The translations under genes and the position numbers were made by a program. The notes under the pieces were generated by a model. It saw only the letters and a program-made list of their open reading frames with translations, was not told the origin of the DNA and did not search any database. Source: an uncultured Bacteroidales bacterium (GTDB taxonomy: Bacteria; Bacteroidota; Bacteroidia; Bacteroidales; P3). From it: a stretch of DNA of 51,671 nt. Shown piece after piece: positions 8,054 to 16,777 of the stretch. Numbering within the stretch: position 1 is the stretch's first letter; every line of letters starts with the position of its first letter. Where the stretch lies: assembly GCA_944321735.1 (NCBI GenBank), contig CALUMK010000017.1:1-51671 (forward strand), read 5' to 3'.

Positions 8054-10657
8054 CTAAAACAGGCTCAGCTGCTCGTTCGGGTCGGCATCCTCGTTCTCAG
8101 GAAGCGCATCCGGATCTTCGCCCTTGGCAATCTTCTCTTCCACTTCCTTGTCGTGCCGCAGCTGCTCGTAATCCGGGTCGGGCTGCTCCGGGTCGACAAA
8201 TTCCACTCGTTTGATATAGTAGTTGGAAAGCCGTTTCCCTTTGGCTTTGAACCCTTTGACCCCGATAAAGCCCGTCACGTCCACTTCCTGGTCCTCGTAC
8301 TCCTTCTTGTTGGCCTTGGAATCGAAAACGATGCGCAAACGAGGGTAGAAATCCATGTTCAGGTTCATCAACTCGCCGCTTTCCTCTTCAATGAAGGACT
8401 GCCGTTTCTCGCTTTCCTCTATCTGGAAACGCTTGATATACCACAATTTGGTATTCTTGTCCCGATAGACCGCCGTCAAAATCCGCTCCGGGTAATGCTT
8501 GGCCAAGCGGAACATATCTTCCTCGAAATGCGTTCCCAAATCGTAGGAAACCAGCTTGTAAGCCCCGACATCCATCAAAGTCAGAATCTTGTCGTTGCCC
8601 TTGAACTCGCCCAAATACTGGCCTCTCCCGTCCACATTGAGCCTCTTGATGGTGTCGTCGTACCATATCTTCCTCGCGCCCAAGGTGGAGACGCCCGCAT
8701 CCTTCAGTTCTATGCGCTTGACCGCATTGCGCGACAGGATATTGCCCATGCTGGAACGCCCCTTGACCGCCAAGGTCTTGAAATCGAAATCGAAATAAAG
8801 CTTCTTCAATTTGGGCTTGAAACGCAGATGAACGCGGACCACCTCGGCTTCCCCGTTGGGATTCGCCGTGAAATAAAGCACTTGCGAGCCTGGCGTTCCC
8901 TTGGTGAGGTCGTACTCCTTGTCCCGGGTCACCCCGCCCACGGCAAAACGCTTCACATAAGCGATGCCGTCCTTGCCGTCGCTATAGACCATATTGTAAA
9001 TGGTACGCTCATCGTTGCGCTTGAACACGCCCGCATAGATAATATCCTCGCCCACAAAGACTTTCTCGCCCACCTTGACCACTTTGAACATACCGTTGCG
9101 GCGGAACACGATAATATCGTCTATATCCGAACACTCGCAGACATATTCGTCTTTCTTCAAACCCGTCCCCACAAAGCCTTCGGCACGGTTCACGTACAGC
9201 TTCTCGTTGGTGGCCGCCACCATATTGGCCTGGATGTTCTCGAAATTGCGGATTTCGGTCCTGCGTTCCCTCCCTGCCCCGTATTTCTTCTTGATATTCT
9301 GGAAATAGGCAATCGTATAATCCACCAAATGTTCCAAATTGTAGCGGACCGCCTCCATTTCCTTCTCCACCGCCTGTATCTTCTCGTCGGCCTTCTTGAT
9401 ATCGAACTTGGAAATCTTGCGAACCGGCTTCTCGACCAGCTTCAACACATCCTCCTTGCTCACTTTCCGTCCAAGACGTTCCTCGAAAGGCTTGAAAGCC
9501 TCTTCCATCGCCTTGATTTGTTCTTCCCAACGCCGGGTATCCTTTTCCATCAAACGGTAAATCCGTTCCTCGAAGAAGATTTTCTCCAACGAAGTCCAGT
9601 ACCATTCGGCTTGCAGTTCGCCCATCCGCACATCCAGCTCCGCACGCAGCAGATTCATCGTATTCTGGGTGGAAATCCTAAGCATTTCCGTGACTCCCAA
9701 GAACTTGGGCTTCTGGGCGTCAATCACGCAGGCATTGGGGGAAATGGACACCTCGCAATCGGTAAAAGCGTACAGGGCATCCAGGGTGGTATCGGGCGAA
9801 ACACCGGGTTGCAAATAAACCAGGATATCGGCCTTTTCCGCGGTATTATCTTCTACTTTCCGAATCTTTATCTTCCCTTTCTCGCTGGCTTTCAAGATGC
9901 TCTCAATGACCGATGCCGTCGTGGTCCCGTAAGGGATCTCCACTATCTCAAGGGTCTTCTTGTCTATCTGCTGGATTTTTGCCCTGACACGGACTTTGCC
10001 GCCCCGCAAACCGTCATTGTAATTGGTCACATCGATGCTGCCCCCTGTCGGGAAATCGGGATAAAGCTCGAAATCTTCGCCTTTGAGCACCTTGACCGAG
10101 GCATCGATCAGTTCGTTGAAATTATGCGGCAGAATCTTGCAGGCCAGCCCGACCGCAATCCCCTCCACGCCTTGCGAAAGCAGCAGCGGGAACTTGACCG
10201 GCAAGGACACCGGTTCCTGGTTCCGCCCATCGTACGAGGGCTTCCACTCCGTGGTCTTGGGGTTGAAAACGACATCCAACGCAAAAGAGGAAAGCCGTGC
10301 TTCAATGTAACGGGGGGCGGCCGCCGGATCGCCCGTCAGGATGTTGCCCCAGTTTCCTTGGCAATCGATCAGCAAATCTTTCTGTCCCAACTGCACCAGC
10401 GCATCGCCAATCGAAGCATCGCCATGGGGATGGTACTTCATCGTATTGCCCACAATATTGGCCACCTTGTTGTAACGACCATCTTCCAACTCTTTCATGG
10501 AATGCATGATACGCCGCTGCACCGGTTTCAGTCCGTCCGAAAGCTCCGGCACGGCGCGAGCCAGAATCACATAGGAAGCATAATCCAGATACCAATTCTT
10601 GAACAAGCCCGGAATCGGAATGACACGTCCGGCTTCGTTTTCTTCTTTTATTTCCAT
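8054..10657 (-). CDS. parC: DNA topoisomerase IV subunit A
   Basis: 867 residues. The N-terminal breakage-reunion domain shows DGLKPVQRRIMHSM (residues 41-54), HPHGDASIGDALV and the catalytic tyrosine Y117 in AAAPRYIEARLS. A coiled-coil region spans about residues 380-460, followed by a beta-pinwheel C-terminal domain. The sequence pattern is that of Bacteroidales ParC rather than GyrA, and no ParE is adjacent. The protein ends in an acidic tail closing with QLSLF, a perfect bacterial beta-clamp binding motif. It lies 15 bases after the BatA-like gene on the same strand and is probably co-transcribed with it. Confidence 0.92.
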   Translation of the reverse strand: MEIKEENEAGRVIPIPGLFKNWYLDYASYVILARAVPELSDGLKPVQRRIMHSMKELEDGRYNKVANIVGNTMKYHPHGDASIGDALVQLGQKDLLIDCQGNWGNILTGDPAAAPRYIEARLSSFALDVVFNPKTTEWKPSYDGRNQEPVSLPVKFPLLLSQGVEGIAVGLACKILPHNFNELIDASVKVLKGEDFELYPDFPTGGSIDVTNYNDGLRGGKVRVRAKIQQIDKKTLEIVEIPYGTTTASVIESILKASEKGKIKIRKVEDNTAEKADILVYLQPGVSPDTTLDALYAFTDCEVSISPNACVIDAQKPKFLGVTEMLRISTQNTMNLLRAELDVRMGELQAEWYWTSLEKIFFEERIYRLMEKDTRRWEEQIKAMEEAFKPFEERLGRKVSKEDVLKLVEKPVRKISKFDIKKADEKIQAVEKEMEAVRYNLEHLVDYTIAYFQNIKKKYGAGRERRTEIRNFENIQANMVAATNEKLYVNRAEGFVGTGLKKDEYVCECSDIDDIIVFRRNGMFKVVKVGEKVFVGEDIIYAGVFKRNDERTIYNMVYSDGKDGIAYVKRFAVGGVTRDKEYDLTKGTPGSQVLYFTANPNGEAEVVRVHLRFKPKLKKLYFDFDFKTLAVKGRSSMGNILSRNAVKRIELKDAGVSTLGARKIWYDDTIKRLNVDGRGQYLGEFKGNDKILTLMDVGAYKLVSYDLGTHFEEDMFRLAKHYPERILTAVYRDKNTKLWYIKRFQIEESEKRQSFIEEESGELMNLNMDFYPRLRIVFDSKANKKEYEDQEVDVTGFIGVKGFKAKGKRLSNYYIKRVEFVDPEQPDPDYEQLRHDKEVEEKIAKGEDPDALPENEDADPNEQLSLF

Positions 10658-10671
10658 TTACTATCAGGCAA

Positions 10672-12879
10672 TCAATGCAATGAAGTCTTCCGCAAGGCCA
10701 TTGTCTCGGCCAATGCGAAAACCAACGCGAAGATAAGGAAAACTTTCCACAACTCCTTGCCCCGCTCTATCCTCGCCAGGCTTTCCCCCATATCCGTCTT
10801 GTCCGGCCGCAAAAGATAGGTACGGGCATCACCGTAACGTTCTATCCAAGATTGCAATTCTTCGGCCGACCAGCAATCCTTGTCCGATTCGGCCCGGCTG
10901 TAGTTGAACGAAAGCGGCCAAAGGCATTCGTACTCCTGAGGATTCCTGTCCGAACCAGCCGGCTCGGCCGCAAGACCGTAACTCCCGGCCTCGACAGGCT
11001 GTCCATGGGTCAACAAGACCGTCTCCGCACCCCGATGCCGGACTTCAGGCATGAAATCGAACTTCCCGTCCAAGGAATAGAGATGGTACAGCCACTCTTT
11101 CCCTTGAAAAAGGCGCGAAGGCAGGTACAGGGGATCCCGACTGCCGACTGTATTGTAAAGCGGCTGCTGCCCGCCTTGGCAGAGTGCCATGTTCAGCAAA
11201 GAGACCACAAAAGTATAGTGGGCTGTAAAATCGCTGTAGTCCGGAGACAATGGAGAAGCAAGCAGATACAGCCAGCCGCTGCCCACAGCGTAAGCACGCA
11301 GGAAGTCCCGCCCCGCCTCATTCTGCCCAGCCCCTGCTTGCGGCGAACGCAAACTCATAAGTGGTACATACGCCCCCCCGCTCCCGGGCAGAATACAAGC
11401 CGTCTTGACATAAGGGAATCTCTCGTTGGCAGACTTCTCCAAAGACGATGCTTGCCCTGCCTGTTCCAAGGCAAGCGAAAAAACCGGATGTTCCCGGTTA
11501 ATCCAACGCAATGGAGCATCTATTTGTCGAAAATCCCGGAATCCACTCCCTATCAATTTCTTGAGCAAACCGTCCGAAGCCGAATGGAAAGAGGCCGCCG
11601 AAGCCTTTCCGTTGGCATCCTCGTCCTTGGCATCCGCCACAAAAACAGGATCTTCCGGTATCAGAAGCAAGCTTCCTCCCTTGCGGACAAAATCGGCCAA
11701 AGCCGACTCCAAAGCGCTTGGCATCGAACGCAGACCCTCGGCCACCACCAAACGAGCCGAAGCTATACGGCTGTAGTCCAAACGAGCAATATCGACCGCC
11801 TGGTATAAGAAAGAGGAATCATTTTGGAACACTTTGGATACCGCCGCGGATGCCCGGGTGGAATACAAATGCAAAACAGGTAGCTTATCCGCCAAATTCA
11901 AACTGAAATACAATCTATTGTCGAATTCCACAGGATAATCGGGCACTTCCACATAGGCCGTATGGATGCCAGCGTTTTCCAAACGGAATGGAATCCGAAT
12001 GTCCAATGGTTCGCCCGGCTCAAGATCCACCGGATAAGCCCCCATCTGCCGTCCGTCCACAAAAAGCCGCAAAGGCATCTGATACTGTTCCTTATCGGAA
12101 CGGTTCGTCATAAAGACATGCAAGCCTATCTCCCGTCCGGCTTGCAAGACCGGGGCTTCCAAAGCTACCGAATCCAGGCTCACATTGGCATAATCCGGAC
12201 CTTCCACCGGGACAAATACCCAGGTAGCCAGACTATCCGGCCGCCTGCGCATCGGCAATGGCCACACGCTTTTTTGAAAATCGGATACATAATAGCACAT
12301 TCGGGCCGATTCCGGCACGGATTCGGCATCGAACAAGGCTTGCTGCCGCGCTCTGATTTCTTCGAATGCAGGAGAGAAAGGACTGGTTTCCACAACGAAG
12401 AGCTTGTCCATAAGTTCCCCGACTTGATAGAACTGCTGTTGCAGCCCTGAAAAATCATTGGTCAACAACTGCACGGACGCATCGGGCGGCAGATTCTCCA
12501 ATATTGAACGGACATAAGCCTTGGCTTGATCCAATTTCCGCATGGATGAAGCCGGAGCCTGCATCGAGAAAGAGTTGTCGAGGTAAACAGATGCCATGGT
12601 CTCATGATGGGACTGCCGGCCATAAGCCTCGGCTTCATCCTTGGGAACATAGGGCTGGGCAAACGCCAAGACAAGGCAGACAATAGTCAGAATCCGGCAA
12701 GCGAGCACCAAGTATTCCCGCAATTTGGCGCTTTTCTTCTGTTCCTGCTGAATCTGCTGGAGAAGGCGGACATTGGAAAAATATTCCCGCTTGTACCTCC
12801 TCAACTTGAACAAATGGACAATGAGCGGCACTATGACCGCGAACAGGAAAAACAGGTATTGAGGATGGACAAAACGCAT
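10672..12879 (-). CDS. BatA-like membrane protein (aerotolerance N-terminal domain)
   Basis: About 735 residues. It starts with MRFVHPQYLFFLFAVIVP, a membrane helix of the BatA/aerotolerance N-terminal domain (residues 1-85, two helices), followed by a von Willebrand A-like region with SVYLDNSFSM (DxSxS MIDAS-type motif) and a long periplasm-side segment. The last helix is near the C-terminus (LWKVFLIFALVFALAETMAL). Proteins of this type accompany bat operons and two-component membrane complexes in Bacteroidota; the molecular role is unknown. A TTG at 12894 lies too close to the likely ribosome-binding GAGG, so ATG at 12879 is preferred. parC follows after 15 bases. Confidence 0.8.
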   Translation of the reverse strand: MRFVHPQYLFFLFAVIVPLIVHLFKLRRYKREYFSNVRLLQQIQQEQKKSAKLREYLVLACRILTIVCLVLAFAQPYVPKDEAEAYGRQSHHETMASVYLDNSFSMQAPASSMRKLDQAKAYVRSILENLPPDASVQLLTNDFSGLQQQFYQVGELMDKLFVVETSPFSPAFEEIRARQQALFDAESVPESARMCYYVSDFQKSVWPLPMRRRPDSLATWVFVPVEGPDYANVSLDSVALEAPVLQAGREIGLHVFMTNRSDKEQYQMPLRLFVDGRQMGAYPVDLEPGEPLDIRIPFRLENAGIHTAYVEVPDYPVEFDNRLYFSLNLADKLPVLHLYSTRASAAVSKVFQNDSSFLYQAVDIARLDYSRIASARLVVAEGLRSMPSALESALADFVRKGGSLLLIPEDPVFVADAKDEDANGKASAASFHSASDGLLKKLIGSGFRDFRQIDAPLRWINREHPVFSLALEQAGQASSLEKSANERFPYVKTACILPGSGGAYVPLMSLRSPQAGAGQNEAGRDFLRAYAVGSGWLYLLASPLSPDYSDFTAHYTFVVSLLNMALCQGGQQPLYNTVGSRDPLYLPSRLFQGKEWLYHLYSLDGKFDFMPEVRHRGAETVLLTHGQPVEAGSYGLAAEPAGSDRNPQEYECLWPLSFNYSRAESDKDCWSAEELQSWIERYGDARTYLLRPDKTDMGESLARIERGKELWKVFLIFALVFALAETMALRKTSLH

Positions 12880-12911
12880 ACATTCTATTTTCAAACCTCA
12901 GCAACACGGAC

Positions 12912-12971
12912 GATTCCAAGCAGCATGACTCCAACCGGCATGATTCCAACTAACAAGATTCCAAGCGGCGA
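12912..12971. repeat. Four tandem 15-bp repeats upstream of the BatA-like gene
   Basis: Four units of the pattern GATTCCAAnnnnnnn (starting at 12912, 12927, 12942 and 12957) sit between the aroC stop and the BatA-like start. The second unit has GACTCCAA. They could be a repeated binding site or slippage-prone filler. Confidence 0.7.
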
Positions 12972-12986
12972 CAAATATAGGCGAAT

Positions 12987-14093
12987 TCAATCTTCCGGCC
13001 AATCTCCCCGGCTGCAAGAGTTCAACAGATACATATCGGCCAATACCAAGGCGGTCATGGCTTCCACCACAGAAACCGCCCGCGGAACGCAGCAGACATC
13101 GTGCCGCCCCGGAAGGCTCGCTTTTTCTATTGTCATACCTTCGGCTTTCCCAGACAGGGTTTCTGATTCAACCAACAAGGCCTGCTCGCGGGCAATGGTA
13201 GGTATCGGCTTGAAAGCCACCCGGAAAACCAAATCTTCCCCGGTCGAAATCCCCCCTCTCACTCCACCGCACAAATTCCGGCAGGTCGTGCCGTCCGTAT
13301 TCCAAAGGTCGTTATGCTCGCTGCCTTTCATCCGCGCCGCTTCAAAACCCCGGCCTATCTCGAAACCGCGAGCCGCATTGATGCTCATCATGGCCGATGC
13401 CAAACGGGCGGTCAGCTTGTCATAAACCGGTTCGCCCAGTCCTTTCGGCATCCCGGTCACCCGGCATTCCACCACGCCTCCTATCGAATCGCCTTCTTGA
13501 CGAATCCGCTGCAGGCATTCCAACATGGCCTTGTCGGCAACGGCATCCGGGCAACGGCTTGGATACTCATAAATGCGGTGCTTGTCAAGTTGGTCAAAGG
13601 GCTTTTCAAGGCATATTTCCCCGATTCGAGAGGCATAAGCGTAAATACGAAGCCCTATTCCAGCCAGCAGCTGCCGGGCCAATGCGCCTCCCGCCACTCT
13701 GACCGCGGTCTCCCTTGCCGATGCCCGGCCGCCTCCTCGGTAATCGCGGATTCCGTATTTTGCCTGCCAGGTATCATCGGCATGTCCCGGCCGGAAAGCA
13801 TGTTCCAACACGGCATAGTCTTCCGAACGGGCATCCCGGTTGCGGATAAGGAAGGCTATCGGCGAACCAAGGCTTTTCCCTTGCCGGATTCCGGAAAGGA
13901 ACTCCACTTGGTCGGTTTCCTGGCGACCGCTTCCAATCACGGCTTGAGAAGGATTCCTATGATCCAAGGCTTGCTGGACTTGTTGCAAATCCAAATCAAG
14001 CCCGGCCGGAAAGCCGTCCAAAACCCCGCCTATGGCCGGTCCATGGGATTCGCCGAAAGTAGTCAGGCGCAATATTCTTCCAAATGTATTCAT
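12987..14093 (-). CDS. aroC: Chorismate synthase
   Basis: 368 residues, the normal length. It converts 5-enolpyruvylshikimate-3-phosphate to chorismate, the last step of the shikimate pathway, and needs reduced FMN. Family signatures are present in order: GESHGPAIGGVLDG near the N-terminus, DYRGGGRASARETA in the middle, ARGFEIGRGFEAA, and GRHDVCCVPRAVSVVEAM near the C-terminus. The ATG at 14093 gives the standard MNTFGRILRLTTFGESHG start. It is transcribed towards the BatA-like and parC genes, separated from the former by the 15-bp tandem repeats, and follows the rpsT terminator. Confidence 0.97.
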   Translation of the reverse strand: MNTFGRILRLTTFGESHGPAIGGVLDGFPAGLDLDLQQVQQALDHRNPSQAVIGSGRQETDQVEFLSGIRQGKSLGSPIAFLIRNRDARSEDYAVLEHAFRPGHADDTWQAKYGIRDYRGGGRASARETAVRVAGGALARQLLAGIGLRIYAYASRIGEICLEKPFDQLDKHRIYEYPSRCPDAVADKAMLECLQRIRQEGDSIGGVVECRVTGMPKGLGEPVYDKLTARLASAMMSINAARGFEIGRGFEAARMKGSEHNDLWNTDGTTCRNLCGGVRGGISTGEDLVFRVAFKPIPTIAREQALLVESETLSGKAEGMTIEKASLPGRHDVCCVPRAVSVVEAMTALVLADMYLLNSCSRGDWPED

Positions 14094-14198
14094 CCGAGGG
14101 AATGGCTAAAAGCGAGTCCTACAGATCATGCCTTCCATCCGCAGCTCTACAGAAATCGCCTAAAGCATGTCCTATAAATTCGGAACATGCCTAAATAC

Positions 14199-14229
14199 AA
14201 AAAAAGCATCCCTGACAAAGGATGCTTAT
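14199..14229 (-). terminator. Intrinsic terminator of rpsT
   Basis: On the minus strand AAGCATCC pairs with GGATGCTT (14204-14211 with 14220-14227) and is followed by a run of T residues, 46 bases past the rpsT stop. Confidence 0.85.
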
Positions 14230-14272
14230 TTTATTCATACGGACCTTGCGGCCCACATGTCAACACCTAAAA

Positions 14273-14530
14273 CTAGGCTTGCAGTTTGTTCACCTGAAGC
14301 ATTACTTCAGATTTCAAGTTGCTGGCCTTGTTCTTGTGTATAATATGACGCTTGGCCAATTTGTCAATCATCGAAACCATCGCGCTCATCTTGCTGGCAG
14401 CTTCTTCCTTGCTGGTGATAGCGCGGAAGTCGCGAAGCGCGTTACGCATGGTTTTAGCGTAGTAACGGTTGTGTTCGTATTTTCTAGCCGAAGAACGGAT
14501 ACGCTTCTTAGCTGATTTGTGGTTTGCCAT
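14273..14530 (-). CDS. rpsT: 30S ribosomal protein S20
   Basis: 85 residues, basic, beginning MANHKSAKKRIRSSARKYEHN and ending MLQVNKLQA, the typical S20 size and N-terminus. S20 binds 16S rRNA early in 30S assembly. The gene lies 18 bases downstream of tRNA-Glu on the same strand and probably shares its promoter. An intrinsic terminator follows. Confidence 0.97.
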   Translation of the reverse strand: MANHKSAKKRIRSSARKYEHNRYYAKTMRNALRDFRAITSKEEAASKMSAMVSMIDKLAKRHIIHKNKASNLKSEVMLQVNKLQA

Positions 14531-14548
14531 TTCTAAAGTTCAATTTTT

Positions 14549-14626
14549 TGGTAGCCCGTAGGGGATTCGAACCCCTGATTTCAAGGATGAAAACCTTGCG
14601 TCCTAGGCCAACTAGACGAACGGGCC
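14549..14626 (-). tRNA. tRNA-Glu (anticodon UUC)
   Basis: A full cloverleaf reads on the minus strand: acceptor GGCCCGT paired with ACGGGCT, anticodon stem CAAGG/CCTTG around the loop TTTTCAT (anticodon TTC), and T-arm GGGGTTCGAATCCCC. CCA is encoded (CCA at 14549-14551). It is 78 bases including CCA. Confidence 0.97.
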
Positions 14627-14676
14627 AGTGGTACTTTTTCTTCGTTTTCGCTCGTCGTTCCCGGCGAACGAGGGTG

Positions 14677-14707
14677 CAAAGATACACCTGTTTTTGACAT
14701 TTGCAAA
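14677..14707 (-). promoter_or_regulatory. Promoter of the tRNA-Glu/rpsT unit
   Basis: TTTG (14704-14707), 19 bases, then TATCTTTG (14677-14684) on the minus strand. This is a perfect Bacteroides-type promoter placed about 50 bases upstream of the tRNA. Confidence 0.8.
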
Positions 14708-14831
14708 ATCTTTTGAGAAAAATTTTTAAAAAATTTTGCATCGATTTATCAATTACCTCACCCATAGCAACTTACAAAACATCCCTCTCTCAATTTTTTT
14801 TTCATGCCATGCATCCGCCCCGGATTGAATA

Positions 14832-14859
14832 CCCCAAAATCGGTCTTTAAACTTTGGGG
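14832..14859 (+). repeat. Solo copy of the MITE end motif, hairpin-forming
   Basis: The sequence resembles the MITE terminus (CCCAAATCGGTC followed by a TTTGGGG half), and CCCCAAA pairs with TTTGGGG around a 14-base loop. No second end is seen nearby. Confidence 0.55.
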
Positions 14860-14900
14860 ACAAAGGGAGCGATGCCGTCGCACTCCCGCTCTCGACCCGT

Positions 14901-15007
14901 GTAAAACCGATTTTCAGGGATGAGCTGCAAGGTGCGCCCCCATCCCCTGCGGCGTGGCAGAACGGGCAAGATACGAGACGCACGACCGCAGGCGCACCTC
15001 CACCCGC
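14901..15007 (+). repeat. Partial direct copy of the 15008-15133 palindrome arm with GGCGTG repeat
   Basis: GTAAAACCGATTTTC plus a following GGGATGAGcTGCAAGG (14901 onward) repeats the start of the next element. It encloses GGCGTGGCAGAACGGGCAAG (14951-14970), a motif found again at 46132 and repeatedly after 51440. No gene is visible in 14708-15129. Confidence 0.65.
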
Positions 15008-15133
15008 GTAAAACCGATTTTCGGGGATGAGATGCAAGGCGGAGAATGAGGAAGAGGCGGGAGCGTACTTCCGTACGTGACCGCCTCTGACGATTTCTCC
15101 AACGCCGCAGATCGCCCTGAAAATCGGTTTTAC
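15008..15133. repeat. Palindromic element, about 126 bp, overlapping a stop codon
   Basis: Arms GTAAAACCGATTTTC (15008-15022) and GAAAATCGGTTTTAC (15119-15133) are perfect inverted repeats. Inside, GAGGCGG pairs with CCGCCTC around an AGCGTACTTCCGTACGTGA centre. The right arm contains the TAA stop (15130-15132) of the neighbouring membrane protein gene, mirroring the element at 6616-6742. Confidence 0.75.
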
Positions 15134-15825
15134 TTGTTGGCGGCGAAAGCCAAAATAACCCCCAACACCACCCCCAAAAACGCCGCAAACAGCACCTGGT
15201 ACTCACCTGGCAGCATGAAAGTAATGGTATGAGCAGGCACCCAGAAGAAAGGTATGGTCTTCTTGAATACGAAGTTCCACTGCACCCGCCAGTTCATCCC
15301 GGCCATGATATCGGCAAACTTGATAGGCGTGCAGAAAGCCCGCAAACCGCCCCCGCATTGCATGATATGGGTATCGGTAATCTTATGCAAGGTCATGAAG
15401 ACCGGGGCAAAAGCCGTGTTCTGCAACAGGGAGATGAAAAACGCCCCGACAAATTTATTCCAGCTGACCGGCTGGCTCATCGCCCCGGCAATAGCTCCGT
15501 CGGCATTGAAAATATAATCGGCCAACAAAGGCGCTCCCGCCCCGAAAATCCGCATGGCCATCACAATCCATGCCCCGAGGAAAAACCAGACCACCATCCG
15601 GGGCACCACCCCGAAACCTTTCAAGGCATAGCCGCCCGTCCGGATCCGCAAGGCGATTACTTCCCCTATCGTGGACAGGACCGCGAACTTGACACCCCCA
15701 ATCAGAATCGCATGGTTCGCATTGCAGGCATGATAGGCTTCGTACAAGGACTGTGAAAGGAAAAACGGCAAGAACAGGGCTACTATAATCAGTAGCAGAA
15801 TCAAATCTCGATACGTTAGTTTCAT
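15130..15825 (-). CDS. Integral membrane protein, weak Mpv17/PMP22 resemblance
   Basis: 231 residues from ATG at 15825 (MKLTYRDLILLLIIVALFLPFF); a longer frame upstream runs through the promoter and is rejected. At least four hydrophobic segments are visible: the N-terminus, VVWFFLGAWIVMAMRIFG, KFVGAFFISLLQNTAFAPV and a C-terminal stretch ending VLGVILAFAANK. The C-terminal pattern (IPFFWVPAHTITFMLPGEYQ followed by VL) recalls the signature of Mpv17/PMP22 proteins of eukaryotic organelles, but the match is by eye and weak. The function is unknown. Its TAA lies in a repeat arm. Confidence 0.65.
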   Translation of the reverse strand: MKLTYRDLILLLIIVALFLPFFLSQSLYEAYHACNANHAILIGGVKFAVLSTIGEVIALRIRTGGYALKGFGVVPRMVVWFFLGAWIVMAMRIFGAGAPLLADYIFNADGAIAGAMSQPVSWNKFVGAFFISLLQNTAFAPVFMTLHKITDTHIMQCGGGLRAFCTPIKFADIMAGMNWRVQWNFVFKKTIPFFWVPAHTITFMLPGEYQVLFAAFLGVVLGVILAFAANK

Positions 15826-15933
15826 CTTTATCAATATTACAATTATACTTCTAAAACCAGATTCCATTCGAAGCCGCCCGGAAACCCCTCTTCCGCAAGC
15901 CCTCCAACCCGCCCAAACGTCCCGAACAGGCCG

Positions 15934-15941
15934 CAAAGATA
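15934..15941 (-). promoter_or_regulatory. -7 element for the 15130-15825 gene
   Basis: TATCTTTG on the minus strand, about 109 bases upstream of the membrane protein start. No good -33 TTTG is present at the expected spacing. Confidence 0.4.
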
Positions 15942-15954
15942 GGACAAATCCGGC

Positions 15955-15985
15955 TTTGCCCTGTTCCCATATTAACTTATCTTTG
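15955..15985 (+). promoter_or_regulatory. Promoter of the alkA-like/ogt unit
   Basis: TTTG (15955-15958), a 19-base spacer, then TATCTTTG (15978-15985), 52 bases upstream of the glycosylase start. It is back to back with the opposing -7 element at 15934-15941. Confidence 0.75.
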
Positions 15986-16037
15986 CCTGTGAGTTCCGGA
16001 CTCCCCGGACACTTTATCACCCGGATACATATTATAT

Positions 16038-16745
16038 ATGGAACACTTTTTCGAATACGGCCAAAAGGAAACCGACTGGCTTAAAAACCGGGACAAGAAA
16101 CTATCCGCTGTGATAGAGCAAGTGGGGCCGATTTACCGGAAAATCATTCCCGACCTCTTTGCCGCCTTAGTCCATTCGATTGTGGGCCAGCAGATTTCCA
16201 CCAAAGCCCAGGAAACCGTTTGGCAACGATTCCGACAAACCTGCCAAGATCTGAGCCCGCACGGAATCCTTTCCATGGAAGACGAAGAACTGCAAAGCAT
16301 CGGGATTTCTTTCCGCAAGGTGAACTACATCAAACGAGCCGCGGAAAAAATAGAAAACGGAGAATTCGACATCGATGCCCTGCGCGACATGGACGATGCC
16401 GAAGTGGCCCGGCAGCTGTCTTCGCTGGACGGCATCGGACTCTGGAGCGCGGAGATGCTGATGCTCTTCTCGATGCAACGCCCCAACATCCTCAGTTTCG
16501 ACGACCTGGCCATACAGCGCGGCCTGCGGATGGTGTACCGGCACCGCAAGATAGACCGTCGAATGTTCGAAAGATACCGCCGCCGCTATACCCCTTACGG
16601 CAGCGTGGCCAGCCTGTACCTCTGGGCCGTGGCCGGAGGCGCGATAGAAGGCCTGACCGACCCGGCAACCAAGCCGACAAACAAGCGACGCAAACCAAGC
16701 TCCACGACCGCAAAAGGCAAAGACAACCGACAAAGCAAAAAGTAG
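16038..16745 (+). CDS. DNA-3-methyladenine glycosylase (AlkA-type, HhH-GPD)
   Basis: 235 residues. It removes alkylated bases from DNA to start base excision repair. The helix-hairpin-helix region reads LDGIGLWSAEMLML, and the catalytic aspartate lies in SFDDLAIQRGL (D155/D156), as in AlkA. An upstream VHSIVGQQISTKAQ block is typical of the family. There are no C-terminal iron-sulfur cysteines, arguing against endonuclease III or MutY. The tail after about residue 210 is basic and low-complexity (KPTNKRRKPSSTTAKGK). The ogt gene follows after 32 bases, forming an alkylation-repair operon behind a strong promoter. Confidence 0.88.
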   Translation: MEHFFEYGQKETDWLKNRDKKLSAVIEQVGPIYRKIIPDLFAALVHSIVGQQISTKAQETVWQRFRQTCQDLSPHGILSMEDEELQSIGISFRKVNYIKRAAEKIENGEFDIDALRDMDDAEVARQLSSLDGIGLWSAEMLMLFSMQRPNILSFDDLAIQRGLRMVYRHRKIDRRMFERYRRRYTPYGSVASLYLWAVAGGAIEGLTDPATKPTNKRRKPSSTTAKGKDNRQSKK

Positions 16746-16777
16746 CAAAATCAAACAAAACGCCCCCCGCCCGAAAC

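Noticed and set aside
8153-10819. 888-codon plus-strand ORF antisense to parC
   Set aside because: Exact complement of parC with histidine/arginine-rich, non-protein composition.
16220-16777. N-terminal extension of ogt over the glycosylase gene
   Set aside because: It is an out-of-frame reading of the glycosylase gene; the family-typical start is at 16778.
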